In this document: piece by piece, positions 1-6,268 of the stretch
Layout: the number at the start of each line of letters is the position of its first letter
How positions within the stretch are numbered: position 1 is the first letter of the stretch
Assembly (NCBI GenBank): GCA_045540695.1
Contig: JAZQHR010000123.1
Location: forward strand, 1 to 13,785
Source: JAZQHR01 sp045540695
GTDB lineage: Bacteria; Bacillota; Clostridia; UMGS1810
DNA length: 13,785 bases
Direction: 5' to 3'
Notes under the pieces: model-generated
What the model saw: the letters and a program-made list of their open reading frames with translations, nothing else
Database searches by the model: none
What the model was told of the DNA's origin: nothing
Made by a program: the position numbers and the translations under genes

Positions 1-10
1 TTCCCTCCTT
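1..10 (-). promoter_or_regulatory. Ribosome binding site of an off-window leftward gene
   Basis: Read on the minus strand these bases are AAGGAGGGAA, a strong Shine-Dalgarno sequence pointing out of the left edge. Together with the leftward promoter at 55-83 it shows that a divergently transcribed gene begins just before base 1. Its identity cannot be read from this window. Confidence 0.75.
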
Positions 11-25
11 TTAGTAGTGTTCTAT

Positions 26-51
26 AGTGTACTACTATGTACTAGTACACT
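26..51. promoter_or_regulatory. Palindromic operator candidate
   Basis: AGTGTACTA (26-34) and TAGTACACT (43-51) are perfect 9-base inverted arms separated by 8 bases. The palindrome covers the predicted start site of the leftward promoter, a position where a bound repressor would block initiation. Similar GTGTAC/GTACAC palindromes are often used by small GntR-type regulators, so an autoregulated GntR-type gene to the left is plausible, but that is inference. The gene itself is not visible. Confidence 0.55.
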
Positions 52-54
52 TTG

Positions 55-83
55 ATGATAGCATATCATTTTTCTTCTGTCAA
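55..83 (-). promoter_or_regulatory. Leftward sigma-A promoter for the off-window gene
   Basis: On the minus strand there is a perfect TTGACA (complement of 78-83), a 17-base spacer, and TATCAT (complement of 55-60) preceded by TGC, which makes an extended -10. The predicted start site is near base 48, inside the palindrome at 26-51, and the leader would run to the ribosome site at 10-1. This is a strong promoter by consensus; no transcript data are available. Confidence 0.75.
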
Positions 84-127
84 TAGTATTTTTAAAAATA
101 TATGTAATTGTGTTTGTTGTTTTTTTG

Positions 128-136
128 TGATATAAT
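128..136 (+). promoter_or_regulatory. Extended -10 promoter of the acetyltransferase gene
   Basis: TGATATAAT contains a perfect TATAAT (131-136) with an upstream TG. The matching -35 is weak (TTGTGT at 108-113, 17-base spacer), as is common with extended -10 elements. The start would fall near 143, giving a nearly leaderless message with GAGGTGA (144-150) directly at its 5' end. That closeness makes exact start-site use uncertain. Confidence 0.5.
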
Positions 137-155
137 GAAAAATGAGGTGAATTAA

Positions 156-587
156 ATGCAGTTTATCGCTAAAAAATTTAATGAGCTTTCGACGTCGGAG
201 CTATACGAGATAGTAAAATCCAGGGCGGAGATTTTTCTGCTGGAGCAAAATATCATTTGTCAGGATATGGACGACAAAGACTATGACAGCTTGCACTGCT
301 TTTTCACAGATGACAAGAGGGTAATAGCATATCTTAGGGCGTTTGGCTCCGGGGATAATGCCGTAACCATAGGCAGAGTGCTTACGCTTGAGCACGGAAA
401 CGGGCTAGGGAGCGAGCTTATGCGAAAAAGCATCGAGGAAATTAAAAAGCATTTTTCGTGTAACAAGATAATAGTTCATGCTCAAAAGCAGGCTGTGGGA
501 TTTTATGAGAAGATGGGCTTTAGCATAGTTTCCGATGAGTATTTGGAAGAAGGAATTGTTCACCTTACTATGGAATATATAGCGTGA
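156..587 (+). CDS. GNAT-family N-acetyltransferase, ElaA-like
   Basis: A 143-residue single-domain GNAT protein, predicted to transfer an acetyl group from acetyl-CoA to an unknown amine in the cytoplasm. It matches the ElaA subgroup: the EIFLLEQNIICQDMDDKD stretch (residues 25-42) corresponds to the ElaA signature of hydrophobic residues, EQ and acidic DxxD. The acetyl-CoA loop is IGRVLTLEHGNGLGSELM (72-89), a GxGxG-type pyrophosphate site, and the closing motif AQKQAVGFYEKMGF (109-122) is typical of the C-terminal half. Length is normal for the family (about 150). The ATG at 156 follows GAGGTGA with 5-base spacing. It is followed after 31 bases by the DacF-like gene in the same direction, so the two may be cotranscribed. 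ElaA substrates are not well defined, so no specific reaction is claimed. Confidence 0.88.
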   Translation: MQFIAKKFNELSTSELYEIVKSRAEIFLLEQNIICQDMDDKDYDSLHCFFTDDKRVIAYLRAFGSGDNAVTIGRVLTLEHGNGLGSELMRKSIEEIKKHFSCNKIIVHAQKQAVGFYEKMGFSIVSDEYLEEGIVHLTMEYIA

Positions 588-593
588 AAATCT

Positions 594-608
594 TCAAATA
601 GTATTTGA
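594..608. repeat. Short palindrome overlapping the next gene's ribosome site
   Basis: TCAAATA (594-600) and TATTTGA (602-608) are 7-base inverted arms around one base. The right arm overlaps GAGG (607-610), the ribosome site of the DacF-like gene. It could be an operator or a weak RNA structure, but in AT-rich DNA a palindrome of this size may be chance. Confidence 0.3.
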
Positions 609-618
609 GGTAGAAAAA

Positions 619-1848
619 ATGAAAAAGATTATTTGTTTTATTATAATGTTAATAACCATAATTTCAAACACCGCTTGGGCACAGGATATACAGACCAGCT
701 CAGGTAATGTTATACTTGCCGATGCATCGGGCGGTATAGTGTTGTATCAAAAAAATGCCGATGAGAGATTTGCACCAATGCATTTAACCAAGATAGTTAC
801 TGCTATGGTTGTAATAGAAAACATACCTGATTTAGACACAAAGATTACCGCTGACCCCGATATAATAAACGGCACGGATTTTTCGTTTGGTAATATGGGA
901 ATTCTTTCAAACGAAGTGCTTACCATAAAGGATTTGGTATATGGTATGCTTCTTTATGATGCGGGTGAAGCGGCAAATATGCTGTGGGATTTCACGTTTG
1001 ATACTAAAGATGAGTTTATAGCTAAAATGAACGAGTATGCCGTATCAGCCGGTGCACAGAATACCAATTTTGTAAATGCCAACGGAAAGCACGACGCAAA
1101 GCAATATACCACTGCAAGAGATATGTATAAAATCACTCGCGAGGCACTGAAAAACGATGTGTTTGCAGAAGTGGTGAGCACCACTATGTATACCATGGAG
1201 CCAACAAATAAATATAAGGAAAAAAGATATCTTTCAAATAAAAACGCACTACTTAGCACATATCGTGAAAAAGGGTATTATTACGGAAATGCCATAGGTA
1301 CAAAGTCATCGTATTCGGATGGTGTGTCACACCTTGCATCCGCTGCGAAGAGGGGCAACACATATCTTATTTGTATAGCGGCAAATGCTTCATCGGGCAG
1401 CGAAGGAAATAACGCATACATAGATACAATAGCACTTTATAAGCATGGCTTTGAAAACTTCAGCAGTGTAAAATTTGAGGCGAGAGATGACATCATAGAC
1501 GAGGTGTCACTAAGAAACGGAAAAAATACAGACAGAGTGCTTTTAGTAAGTGAAGTTGACGTTTTTTTGGGACTTCCAAAGGAGTATGATGAGGAAAAGC
1601 TAAAAAGAACAATAACAATCAACGAAAACATCATCGCTCCAATAGAAAAGGGACAAGCACTTGGCCAACTCACATATACATACGAGGGAAATGAAATATC
1701 AAAAACAAACCTTGTAGCTTACGAAACGGTACGCCGAGATATTATAAAAGGTGCAATGTACTGGATTAAAAAGGTTATATCATCTGTGTGGTTTATAGTT
1801 TCTGCTGTGATTGTTATTTTGCTTATGGTACTTAGAAAAATGAGGTAG
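619..1848 (+). CDS. DacF-like D-Ala-D-Ala carboxypeptidase homologue, probably catalytically inactive
   Basis: A 409-residue intact protein with the layout of low-molecular-mass penicillin-binding proteins: signal peptide (1-21, cleavage after AWA), peptidase S11 domain (about 28-265), PBP5-type C-terminal beta domain (about 285-370), and a C-terminal membrane helix (about 384-405) ending in basic residues. Active members trim the terminal D-Ala of peptidoglycan stem peptides with three motifs, SxxK, SxN and KTG. Here the SxxK site reads H55-L-T-K58, so the nucleophilic serine is histidine. The SGN position reads D114-A-G, and KTG reads K229-S-S. Surrounding family residues are conserved, so the alignment is secure and the ORF has no frameshift or stop. 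It is best described as a pseudoenzyme that may bind peptidoglycan or partners at the membrane surface. Start ATG 619 follows GAGG (607-610). No clear terminator follows. Confidence 0.85.
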   Translation: MKKIICFIIMLITIISNTAWAQDIQTSSGNVILADASGGIVLYQKNADERFAPMHLTKIVTAMVVIENIPDLDTKITADPDIINGTDFSFGNMGILSNEVLTIKDLVYGMLLYDAGEAANMLWDFTFDTKDEFIAKMNEYAVSAGAQNTNFVNANGKHDAKQYTTARDMYKITREALKNDVFAEVVSTTMYTMEPTNKYKEKRYLSNKNALLSTYREKGYYYGNAIGTKSSYSDGVSHLASAAKRGNTYLICIAANASSGSEGNNAYIDTIALYKHGFENFSSVKFEARDDIIDEVSLRNGKNTDRVLLVSEVDVFLGLPKEYDEEKLKRTITINENIIAPIEKGQALGQLTYTYEGNEISKTNLVAYETVRRDIIKGAMYWIKKVISSVWFIVSAVIVILLMVLRKMR

Positions 1849-1868
1849 AAATATTATTAAACCCTATA

Positions 1869-1898
1869 TTGACAACGCATATTCCTAGGGAATATAAT
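1869..1898 (+). promoter_or_regulatory. Consensus sigma-A promoter with a palindrome in its spacer
   Basis: Perfect TTGACA (1869-1874) and perfect TATAAT (1893-1898) are separated by 18 bases. The spacer holds ATATTCCTAGGGAATAT (1879-1895), a perfect inverted repeat with 7-base arms that also overlaps the -10. A protein bound there would contact the promoter between the two boxes, as a repressor or, less likely given the 18-base spacer, a MerR-type activator. The predicted start near 1905 leaves a short leader before the ribosome site at 1920-1926. The regulator is unknown. Confidence 0.75.
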
Positions 1899-1931
1899 AA
1901 ATTTAAATATACTGTGTACGGAGGTGCTTTT

Positions 1932-2996
1932 ATGAAAAGAAAAATTTGCATTTTTATGGTTATGGTGATTTTGCTGAATATTTTCCCAGCTGTAACCTTT
2001 GCGTCAGAACCAATAAATGTTGTAGTTAATGGGCAACAGTTGGAATTTGATGTAGAGCCTTTTATTGAGGATGGGAGAACACTTGTTCCTTTGAGGGGCG
2101 TTTTCGAGGCACTTGGAGCTCAGGTTGAATGGAATGTCGATAATCTAACTGCAGGTGTGAAGCTTGGTTGCAATGAGATATATTGCACAGTTGATAGTGA
2201 TAAGATGACGAAAAACGATTCTATATATAATATTGATGTGCCTGCAAAAATAGTAAATGACAGAATTTTTGTGCCGTTACGAGCTATCAGTGAATTGCTT
2301 AATTGCGACGTTTTGTGGGATGAATATACAAATACTGTCGACATTAAAAGAAACGAGCTTCCATTTGAGGTTTCATACACAGAAAAAGTCATATCCAGAA
2401 AGACACGTTCAGGAGATGGCACGATAACTGCAACATATATTTATCCGGTGATTACAGACGGAAAAGACTTCTTGGCAGACGATGTAGTTGCCAGAGCAAA
2501 TGAGGTTTCTGAAAAACATACTTTGGATATGTTTGATGTAGCTGAGTACGCATTCCATTTTGATAGGGATTTTCCAGTTATTAGGGAGGAAGGAACATAC
2601 GGATATCCTGAAGTGGAAATTACAGTTAAAACTATCATATCTGCCAGCGAAAAATTTGGTATGGTGTCTTTTGAATCAAATGTTATAATGCCATGGACAG
2701 GTCACGAAATGGAAACGCATACTTATGATAAAGAAGATTTTGTGGAAATGGGTTCAATTGGGACTGCATTAAACTATTTCTCACACGATATAAAGTATGA
2801 ATATTTGGATGTATATGATTTGTTTGTGAATAACTTTGAATATGTAAGATATGGCAAAGAGGAGTTTGAGGAATATCCACAGCAAAATATTGAGTTTGTA
2901 CTTTCAAATGACAAACTATATGTATATGCTTCTGCTATTTCGCTTACAGGCGTTGGACGAGTAAATAGTTATTTTTCGGTAGTTAAACAATACTAA
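1932..2996 (+). CDS. Secreted protein with copper amine oxidase N-terminal-like domain
   Basis: A 354-residue exported protein of unknown exact role. Residues 1-24 are a signal peptide (cleavage after TFA). Residues 28-140 carry the copper amine oxidase N-terminal-like domain (Cu_amine_oxidN1), seen as two copies of the pattern PLR-x-(hydrophobic)-x-E-x-L-x-x-x-V-x-W at 53-67 (PLRGVFEALGAQVEW) and 115-129 (PLRAISELLNCDVLW). This domain is common in Clostridia and Paenibacillus extracellular proteins and does not itself imply amine oxidase activity; no oxidase catalytic domain is present. The remaining 200 residues are rich in aromatic and acidic residues and may be DUF3298-like, which is a weak assignment. 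A longer reading frame could begin at TTG 1869, but that TTG is the -35 box. ATG 1932 has an excellent GGAGGTG at 1920-1926, so it is chosen as the start. Confidence 0.82.
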   Translation: MKRKICIFMVMVILLNIFPAVTFASEPINVVVNGQQLEFDVEPFIEDGRTLVPLRGVFEALGAQVEWNVDNLTAGVKLGCNEIYCTVDSDKMTKNDSIYNIDVPAKIVNDRIFVPLRAISELLNCDVLWDEYTNTVDIKRNELPFEVSYTEKVISRKTRSGDGTITATYIYPVITDGKDFLADDVVARANEVSEKHTLDMFDVAEYAFHFDRDFPVIREEGTYGYPEVEITVKTIISASEKFGMVSFESNVIMPWTGHEMETHTYDKEDFVEMGSIGTALNYFSHDIKYEYLDVYDLFVNNFEYVRYGKEEFEEYPQQNIEFVLSNDKLYVYASAISLTGVGRVNSYFSVVKQY

Positions 2997-3004
2997 GTTG
3001 GAAA

Positions 3005-3045
3005 AAGCCATCTTGTGTAGGCCTTATACAAGATGGCTTATTTTT
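3005..3045. terminator. Bidirectional intrinsic terminator between convergent genes
   Basis: AAGCCATCTTGT (3005-3016) pairs perfectly with ACAAGATGGCTT (3028-3039), with an 11-base loop. A T-rich tail follows rightward (ATTTTT, 3040-3045), and on the minus strand GGCTTTTTCC supplies a T tract leftward. It ends the CuAO-domain gene and the leftward AlkD-like gene. The last codons of the latter lie inside the hairpin. Confidence 0.85.
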
Positions 3046-3713
3046 AATGTCTTTAAATATTCTTTTGTTTCTTTATCTATGCGATAGCTTTCTACGGACT
3101 TTTGTATAGCTTTGTTGTGAGTCCATGTGTCAAGGTGATTGGTTTCTATGTATTTTACGGCGGTGTCGTACTGTTTAGCAAGGGCGGTAGCAAAATACCA
3201 CGCCTGCATCATTTTTACGTAATAATGCTCGTGACGAATGTTTGATACTATATCTAAATATTCAGCCTTAAAATGCTCATCTAAATACAGCTTCATAAGT
3301 AATCCTATGGCATATCTTATGGTGTACGGCTTGTCGGAGGATAGCCACGCGTATATTTTGGGTAGCAGTTTGTTTGTGTTTTTGGAAAATACCTTTGGTA
3401 AAAATCCGTCGCAGGTCGCCCAGTTGTCTATGTATGGAAGAAATTTTTCCGTTTCGCAAAGAGCTGTGTCAAAATCAGTTATCTTTTCTATCAAAAATGC
3501 ATGAAGATTGTTTTCCTCATAATACTTGTGAGGAAGGTTTTGCAAAAATGCATCTTTTTCATCGCTTTTGTAAAATTCCTTTGCAAATTTTCTAAGGTGC
3601 GGTGTGCGAATGCCTATTATAAGCTCCTTGTCTATAGTAGGCATAAGGCGTGCGTGAAAGTCACGATATGCTGTGTCCTGCATTTTAAAAAGCTCTTTTT
3701 GTATATCCATCAT
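3024..3713 (-). CDS. AlkD-like DNA alkylation repair glycosylase
   Basis: A 229-residue all-helical HEAT-repeat-type protein of the DNA alkylation repair family (AlkC/AlkD). Members excise N3- and N7-alkylpurines from DNA without flipping the base. The signature positions of Bacillus cereus AlkD can be placed: NWATCD (97-102) gives W98 and D102, IRY (132-134) gives R133, and QAW (170-172) gives W172. The W-to-D and R-to-W spacings (4 and 39 residues) equal those of AlkD W109/D113 and R148/W187, which supports a working active site. The conserved IGIRTPHLR (33-41) and HNK motif are present. Length fits the family (about 235). Two adjacent ATG codons exist at 3713 and 3710; AGGAG-type GAGGAG (3719-3724) is 5 and 8 bases away, so the second may be the true start. 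It stands alone with its own promoter. Confidence 0.87.
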   Translation of the reverse strand: MMDIQKELFKMQDTAYRDFHARLMPTIDKELIIGIRTPHLRKFAKEFYKSDEKDAFLQNLPHKYYEENNLHAFLIEKITDFDTALCETEKFLPYIDNWATCDGFLPKVFSKNTNKLLPKIYAWLSSDKPYTIRYAIGLLMKLYLDEHFKAEYLDIVSNIRHEHYYVKMMQAWYFATALAKQYDTAVKYIETNHLDTWTHNKAIQKSVESYRIDKETKEYLKTLKISHLV

Positions 3714-3741
3714 TTTATCTCCTCATTATAGATATATTTTG

Positions 3742-3770
3742 ATTATATATTACGCAGTGCGTTTTATCAA
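3742..3770 (-). promoter_or_regulatory. Sigma-A promoter of the AlkD-like gene
   Basis: On the minus strand TTGATA (complement of 3765-3770), a 17-base spacer and a perfect TATAAT (complement of 3742-3747). The predicted start near 3735 gives a leader of about 22 bases containing GAGGAG. Confidence 0.7.
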
Positions 3771-3785
3771 GAAAATAAAAATTTT

Positions 3786-3815
3786 TGAATAAAAAATTTT
3801 AAAATGCAAATATTA
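3786..3815 (+). promoter_or_regulatory. Possible forespore sigma-G-type promoter of the Asn/Gln-rich mini-gene
   Basis: TGAATA (3786-3791) and AATATTA (3809-3815) with a 17-base spacer differ by one base from the Bacillus sigma-G pattern GHATR and CATWHTA. No good sigma-A promoter is seen ahead of this gene. The region is very AT-rich, so a chance match is possible. A palindrome GTATTT-c-AAATAC (3824-3836) lies just downstream. Confidence 0.3.
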
Positions 3816-3854
3816 ATCGTGTAGTATTTCAAATACATTTTTAAAAGGAGTAGT

Positions 3855-3971
3855 ATGAAAATGGATAAGAACAAACAAAACAGCAACAACCAGAATAACA
3901 ATCAGAACAAAAACAACCAGAATAGCAACCAGAATAACAACCAGAACAAACAGGATAGCAACAACAGATAA
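3855..3971 (+). CDS. Asn/Gln-rich 38-residue small protein
   Basis: A 38-codon gene starting at ATG 3855 behind AAAGGAG (3845-3850 region) and ending at TAA 3969-3971. After MKMDK the protein is almost only Asn, Gln, Lys and Ser. The heptad QNNNQNK occurs twice, encoded by 21-base stretches that differ at one position. It has no hydrophobic segment, so it is expected to be soluble and disordered. A good ribosome site and a 17-bp-stem terminator directly after the stop argue that it is a real single-gene transcript. Composition recalls gamma-type small acid-soluble spore proteins and other Asn-rich spore peptides, but no homology can be claimed from composition. Function unknown. Confidence 0.65.
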   Translation: MKMDKNKQNSNNQNNNQNKNNQNSNQNNNQNKQDSNNR

Positions 3972-3986
3972 GATTTAAATCCAAAT

Positions 3987-4028
3987 AAAAAATCCCAATC
4001 TCCATATCGTCGGGGATTGGGATTTTTT
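3987..4028 (+). terminator. Strong intrinsic terminator of the mini-gene
   Basis: A 17-base-pair stem (3987-4003 with 4012-4028, one G-T wobble) encloses an 8-base loop. The core is ATCCCAATC/GATTGGGAT, and the right arm ends in six T residues. It begins 15 bases after the stop codon of the mini-gene and isolates it from femAB. Confidence 0.9.
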
Positions 4029-4045
4029 AAAACTTTCTATTGATT

Positions 4046-4074
4046 TTAGTCGCATTTTGTTATAACATTATAAT
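4046..4074 (+). promoter_or_regulatory. Probable promoter of the femAB unit
   Basis: A perfect TATAAT lies at 4069-4074. The -35 at the right distance (TTAGTC, 4046-4051) is poor; a better TTGATT at 4040-4045 sits 15 bases from an alternative -10 TATAAC (4061-4066). A promoter is needed here because a strong terminator lies just upstream, but which pair is used is unclear. Confidence 0.4.
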
Positions 4075-4110
4075 ATATAACTATTTTTAAAAATACGGGG
4101 GTAAACCTAA

Positions 4111-5166
4111 ATGATAACAAAGGTTACAGACGAAAAGAAATACAAAGAATTTTTGCATAAGCACTATAAAAGCAGTTTTATGCAGGGTCCTGAATGGGCG
4201 AAAATAAAGGATAACTGGAAAAATGAAGTAATACTTAGCGTAGATGAAAACGGCGAAATAAAAGGAAGTCTTAGCGTGCTTATAAGAAAGGTGCCGTTTT
4301 TTAATGCTACTATGATGTACGCACCAAGAGGACCTGTGTGCGATATAGATGATGAGGAAACTTTTTCTGAGCTTTTAGAGGGTGCAAAAAAGATTGCGAA
4401 AGAAAACAAAAGCTATGTACTTAAAATAGACCCTGACGTTGAGATAGAAAACGAGGACTTTGTTAGCCTGGTTAAAAAGCTTGGCTTTAAGATGAAAAGT
4501 GCGTCAAAAAACTTTGAGGGTATTCAGCCACGATTTGTATTCAGACTTGATATAAAGGACAAAAACGAAGAAGAAGTAATGGCTATGTTCCAGAACAAAA
4601 CACGTTATAACGTGCGCTTGGCAGAGAGAAAGGGCGTTACTGTATCTATCGGCGGAAGGGAAGACTTAAAGAAATTCCACGAGATAATGGTAGTAACAGG
4701 TACAAGAGATGAGTTTGTAGTCAGAAACCTTGAATATTTTGAAAAGATGTATGACCACCTTGCACCTGAAAACTTAAGACTGTATCAGGCGCATTTTGAA
4801 GGTGAGGTTATCGCAGGAACGCTTGCTATACTTTATGGTAACAAGGTTTGGTACCTTTACGGTGCAAGCTCAAACGAGTATAGAAATGTAATGCCAAACT
4901 ACCTACTTCAGTGGGAAATGATAAAATGGGCTATAGAAAACAAGTGCGATATATATGATTTCCGTGGCGTATCTGGTGACCTTGACGAGTCTAATCCGTT
5001 ATACGGACTATACAGATTTAAAAAAGGCTTCAACGGAAAATTCACAGAGTTTGTAGGCGATATAGACTATGTGTTTAACCCTGTAATGTATCAGCTTGTG
5101 GAAAAAGGCGAGAAGATATTTAGAGAATTAAGACGAAAAGTATACCTTTTGAAAGGTCAGAAATAA
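4111..5166 (+). CDS. FemAB-family peptidoglycan aminoacyltransferase
   Basis: A 351-residue cytoplasmic protein of the Fem family, which uses aminoacyl-tRNA to add amino acids to the stem peptide of peptidoglycan precursors. It shows the twin GNAT-like layout: SFMQGPEWAKIK (22-33) and an APRGP strand turn (72-76) in domain 1, and KTRYNVRLAERKGV (163-176) opening domain 2. The C-terminal half contains the typical YLYGASSNEYRNVMPNYLLQWEMIKWA and YDFRGVSGD motifs, with GLYRFKKGFNG near the end. At 351 residues it appears to lack the coiled-coil arm of Staphylococcus FemA/FemB and is closer in length to Weissella FemX. The amino acid it adds cannot be read from sequence. Its stop is one base from the alanine-racemase-like start, so coupled translation is likely. 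ATG 4111 follows GGGGGT (4097-4102), a somewhat unusual ribosome site. Confidence 0.88.
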   Translation: MITKVTDEKKYKEFLHKHYKSSFMQGPEWAKIKDNWKNEVILSVDENGEIKGSLSVLIRKVPFFNATMMYAPRGPVCDIDDEETFSELLEGAKKIAKENKSYVLKIDPDVEIENEDFVSLVKKLGFKMKSASKNFEGIQPRFVFRLDIKDKNEEEVMAMFQNKTRYNVRLAERKGVTVSIGGREDLKKFHEIMVVTGTRDEFVVRNLEYFEKMYDHLAPENLRLYQAHFEGEVIAGTLAILYGNKVWYLYGASSNEYRNVMPNYLLQWEMIKWAIENKCDIYDFRGVSGDLDESNPLYGLYRFKKGFNGKFTEFVGDIDYVFNPVMYQLVEKGEKIFRELRRKVYLLKGQK

Positions 5167-5167
5167 T

Positions 5168-6253
5168 ATGAAAAGCTTTGTGGTAAATAAATCGGATTTG
5201 ATTTTTAATATACAAAAAATAAAAGAAATGGCAAACGGCTCAAGAGTAATAGCGGTGCTTAAAGGGTACGGCTATGGCCTTGGTATATGCGAATTTGCAT
5301 CGCTTTTAAGGGATAACGGCATAGATTTTTTTGCAGTGTCCGAGCTTGATGAGGCGGTAGTGCTTCGAAATGCAGGCTTTGAAGAGGAAATCCTTCTTTT
5401 GACTGCTACAAGCGACGAAACAGAAATATCATTGGCTTTGGATAATAACGTTACATTAGCTGTTGGTTCGTTTGGCTGTATGGAAAATGTGGACAGGCTT
5501 GCGGGTGAAAAGGGGCTAAAAGCAAAGGCACATATAAAGATTGATACAGGCTTTGGAAGATTTGGATTTTTGCCTGGTGATGCAAAAAATGTGTGTGATA
5601 TGGCAAAGGAAAAAGCTAATATTTCTTTCGAAGGAATATTCTCGCATTTTTCATTTTCATTTTCGCCGGATAGAAAAGACGTTCAGCTTCAATTTGACAG
5701 ATTTAAAGATTGCCTTGAGGTGTTTAAAGAAAACGGCATGAGCCTTATGGCACATATATGTAATTCATGTGCATTTTTGCAGTATCAGGATATGCATTTG
5801 GACGCGGTAAGAGTAGGCTCGGCGTTTCTTGGCAGACTTCCGCTTGTAAATAACTATGGGTTAAAGAGAATAGGACACTTAAGGTCAAATGTTGTCGAAG
5901 TACGAAACATTCCAAAAGGCTATTATGTAGGCTATGCCAACACATACAAGACAAAACGCGAAACTACTATTGCCATAGTGCCTGTAGGATATAAGGACGG
6001 ATTTGGCGTTGAAAAGAGTAAGGACACGTTCAGACTAAACGATGTACTAAGATATATGTTTACCGATTTTAAATCGTTTGGGAAAAAGCTTAGTGTATCG
6101 GTTAACGGAAAAACCGCCAATATAATCGGCAGAGTAAGCATGTACAATATAGTGCTGGATGTTACAGGTATGGATATAAAAGTCGGTGACGAATGTGTGT
6201 TAAACGCAAATCCTATTCTGGTATCAAGAGATATTATGCGTGAATATATATAA
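5168..6253 (+). CDS. Alanine racemase-like PLP enzyme
   Basis: A 361-residue fold-type III PLP protein that should interconvert L- and D-alanine (or another small amino acid) for cell-wall synthesis. The PLP lysine is K32 in AVLKGYGYGLG (30-39), where classical Alr has KANAYGHG. Other expected features are IKIDTGFGRFG (123-133) with K124 and the PLP-oxygen-binding R131, H160, HICNSCAF (196-203), R215, the opposite catalytic tyrosine Y256 in GYANTY, VPVGYKDGFG (271-280), and GRVSMYN (321-327) with the substrate-loop Met325. The catalytic Lys/Tyr pair is intact, so activity is expected. The altered KGYGYGLG motif places it in a Clostridia-type subgroup, and substrate preference could differ from alanine. 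Position between femAB and the decarboxylase-like gene suggests a wall-related role. Confidence 0.85.
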   Translation: MKSFVVNKSDLIFNIQKIKEMANGSRVIAVLKGYGYGLGICEFASLLRDNGIDFFAVSELDEAVVLRNAGFEEEILLLTATSDETEISLALDNNVTLAVGSFGCMENVDRLAGEKGLKAKAHIKIDTGFGRFGFLPGDAKNVCDMAKEKANISFEGIFSHFSFSFSPDRKDVQLQFDRFKDCLEVFKENGMSLMAHICNSCAFLQYQDMHLDAVRVGSAFLGRLPLVNNYGLKRIGHLRSNVVEVRNIPKGYYVGYANTYKTKRETTIAIVPVGYKDGFGVEKSKDTFRLNDVLRYMFTDFKSFGKKLSVSVNGKTANIIGRVSMYNIVLDVTGMDIKVGDECVLNANPILVSRDIMREYI

Positions 6254-6268
6254 ATTGGAGGATTATCA

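Noticed and set aside
954..1259. A 101-codon minus-strand reading frame opposite the DacF-like gene
   Set aside because: It is antisense to a conserved coding region, with no ribosome site or family resemblance.
1869..1931. A 21-residue N-terminal extension of the CuAO-domain protein starting at TTG 1869
   Set aside because: The TTG is part of a perfect -35 box, the extension would begin upstream of the predicted transcript start, and ATG 1932 has a strong ribosome site and begins a normal signal peptide.
3374..3731. Several short rightward frames opposite the AlkD-like gene
   Set aside because: They overlap one another and a clearly conserved protein on the other strand.
3855..3971. A CRISPR-like or tandem DNA repeat at the Asn/Gln-rich stretch
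   Set aside because: The repetition follows codons of a low-complexity peptide, units are uneven, and there are no spacers of constant length.
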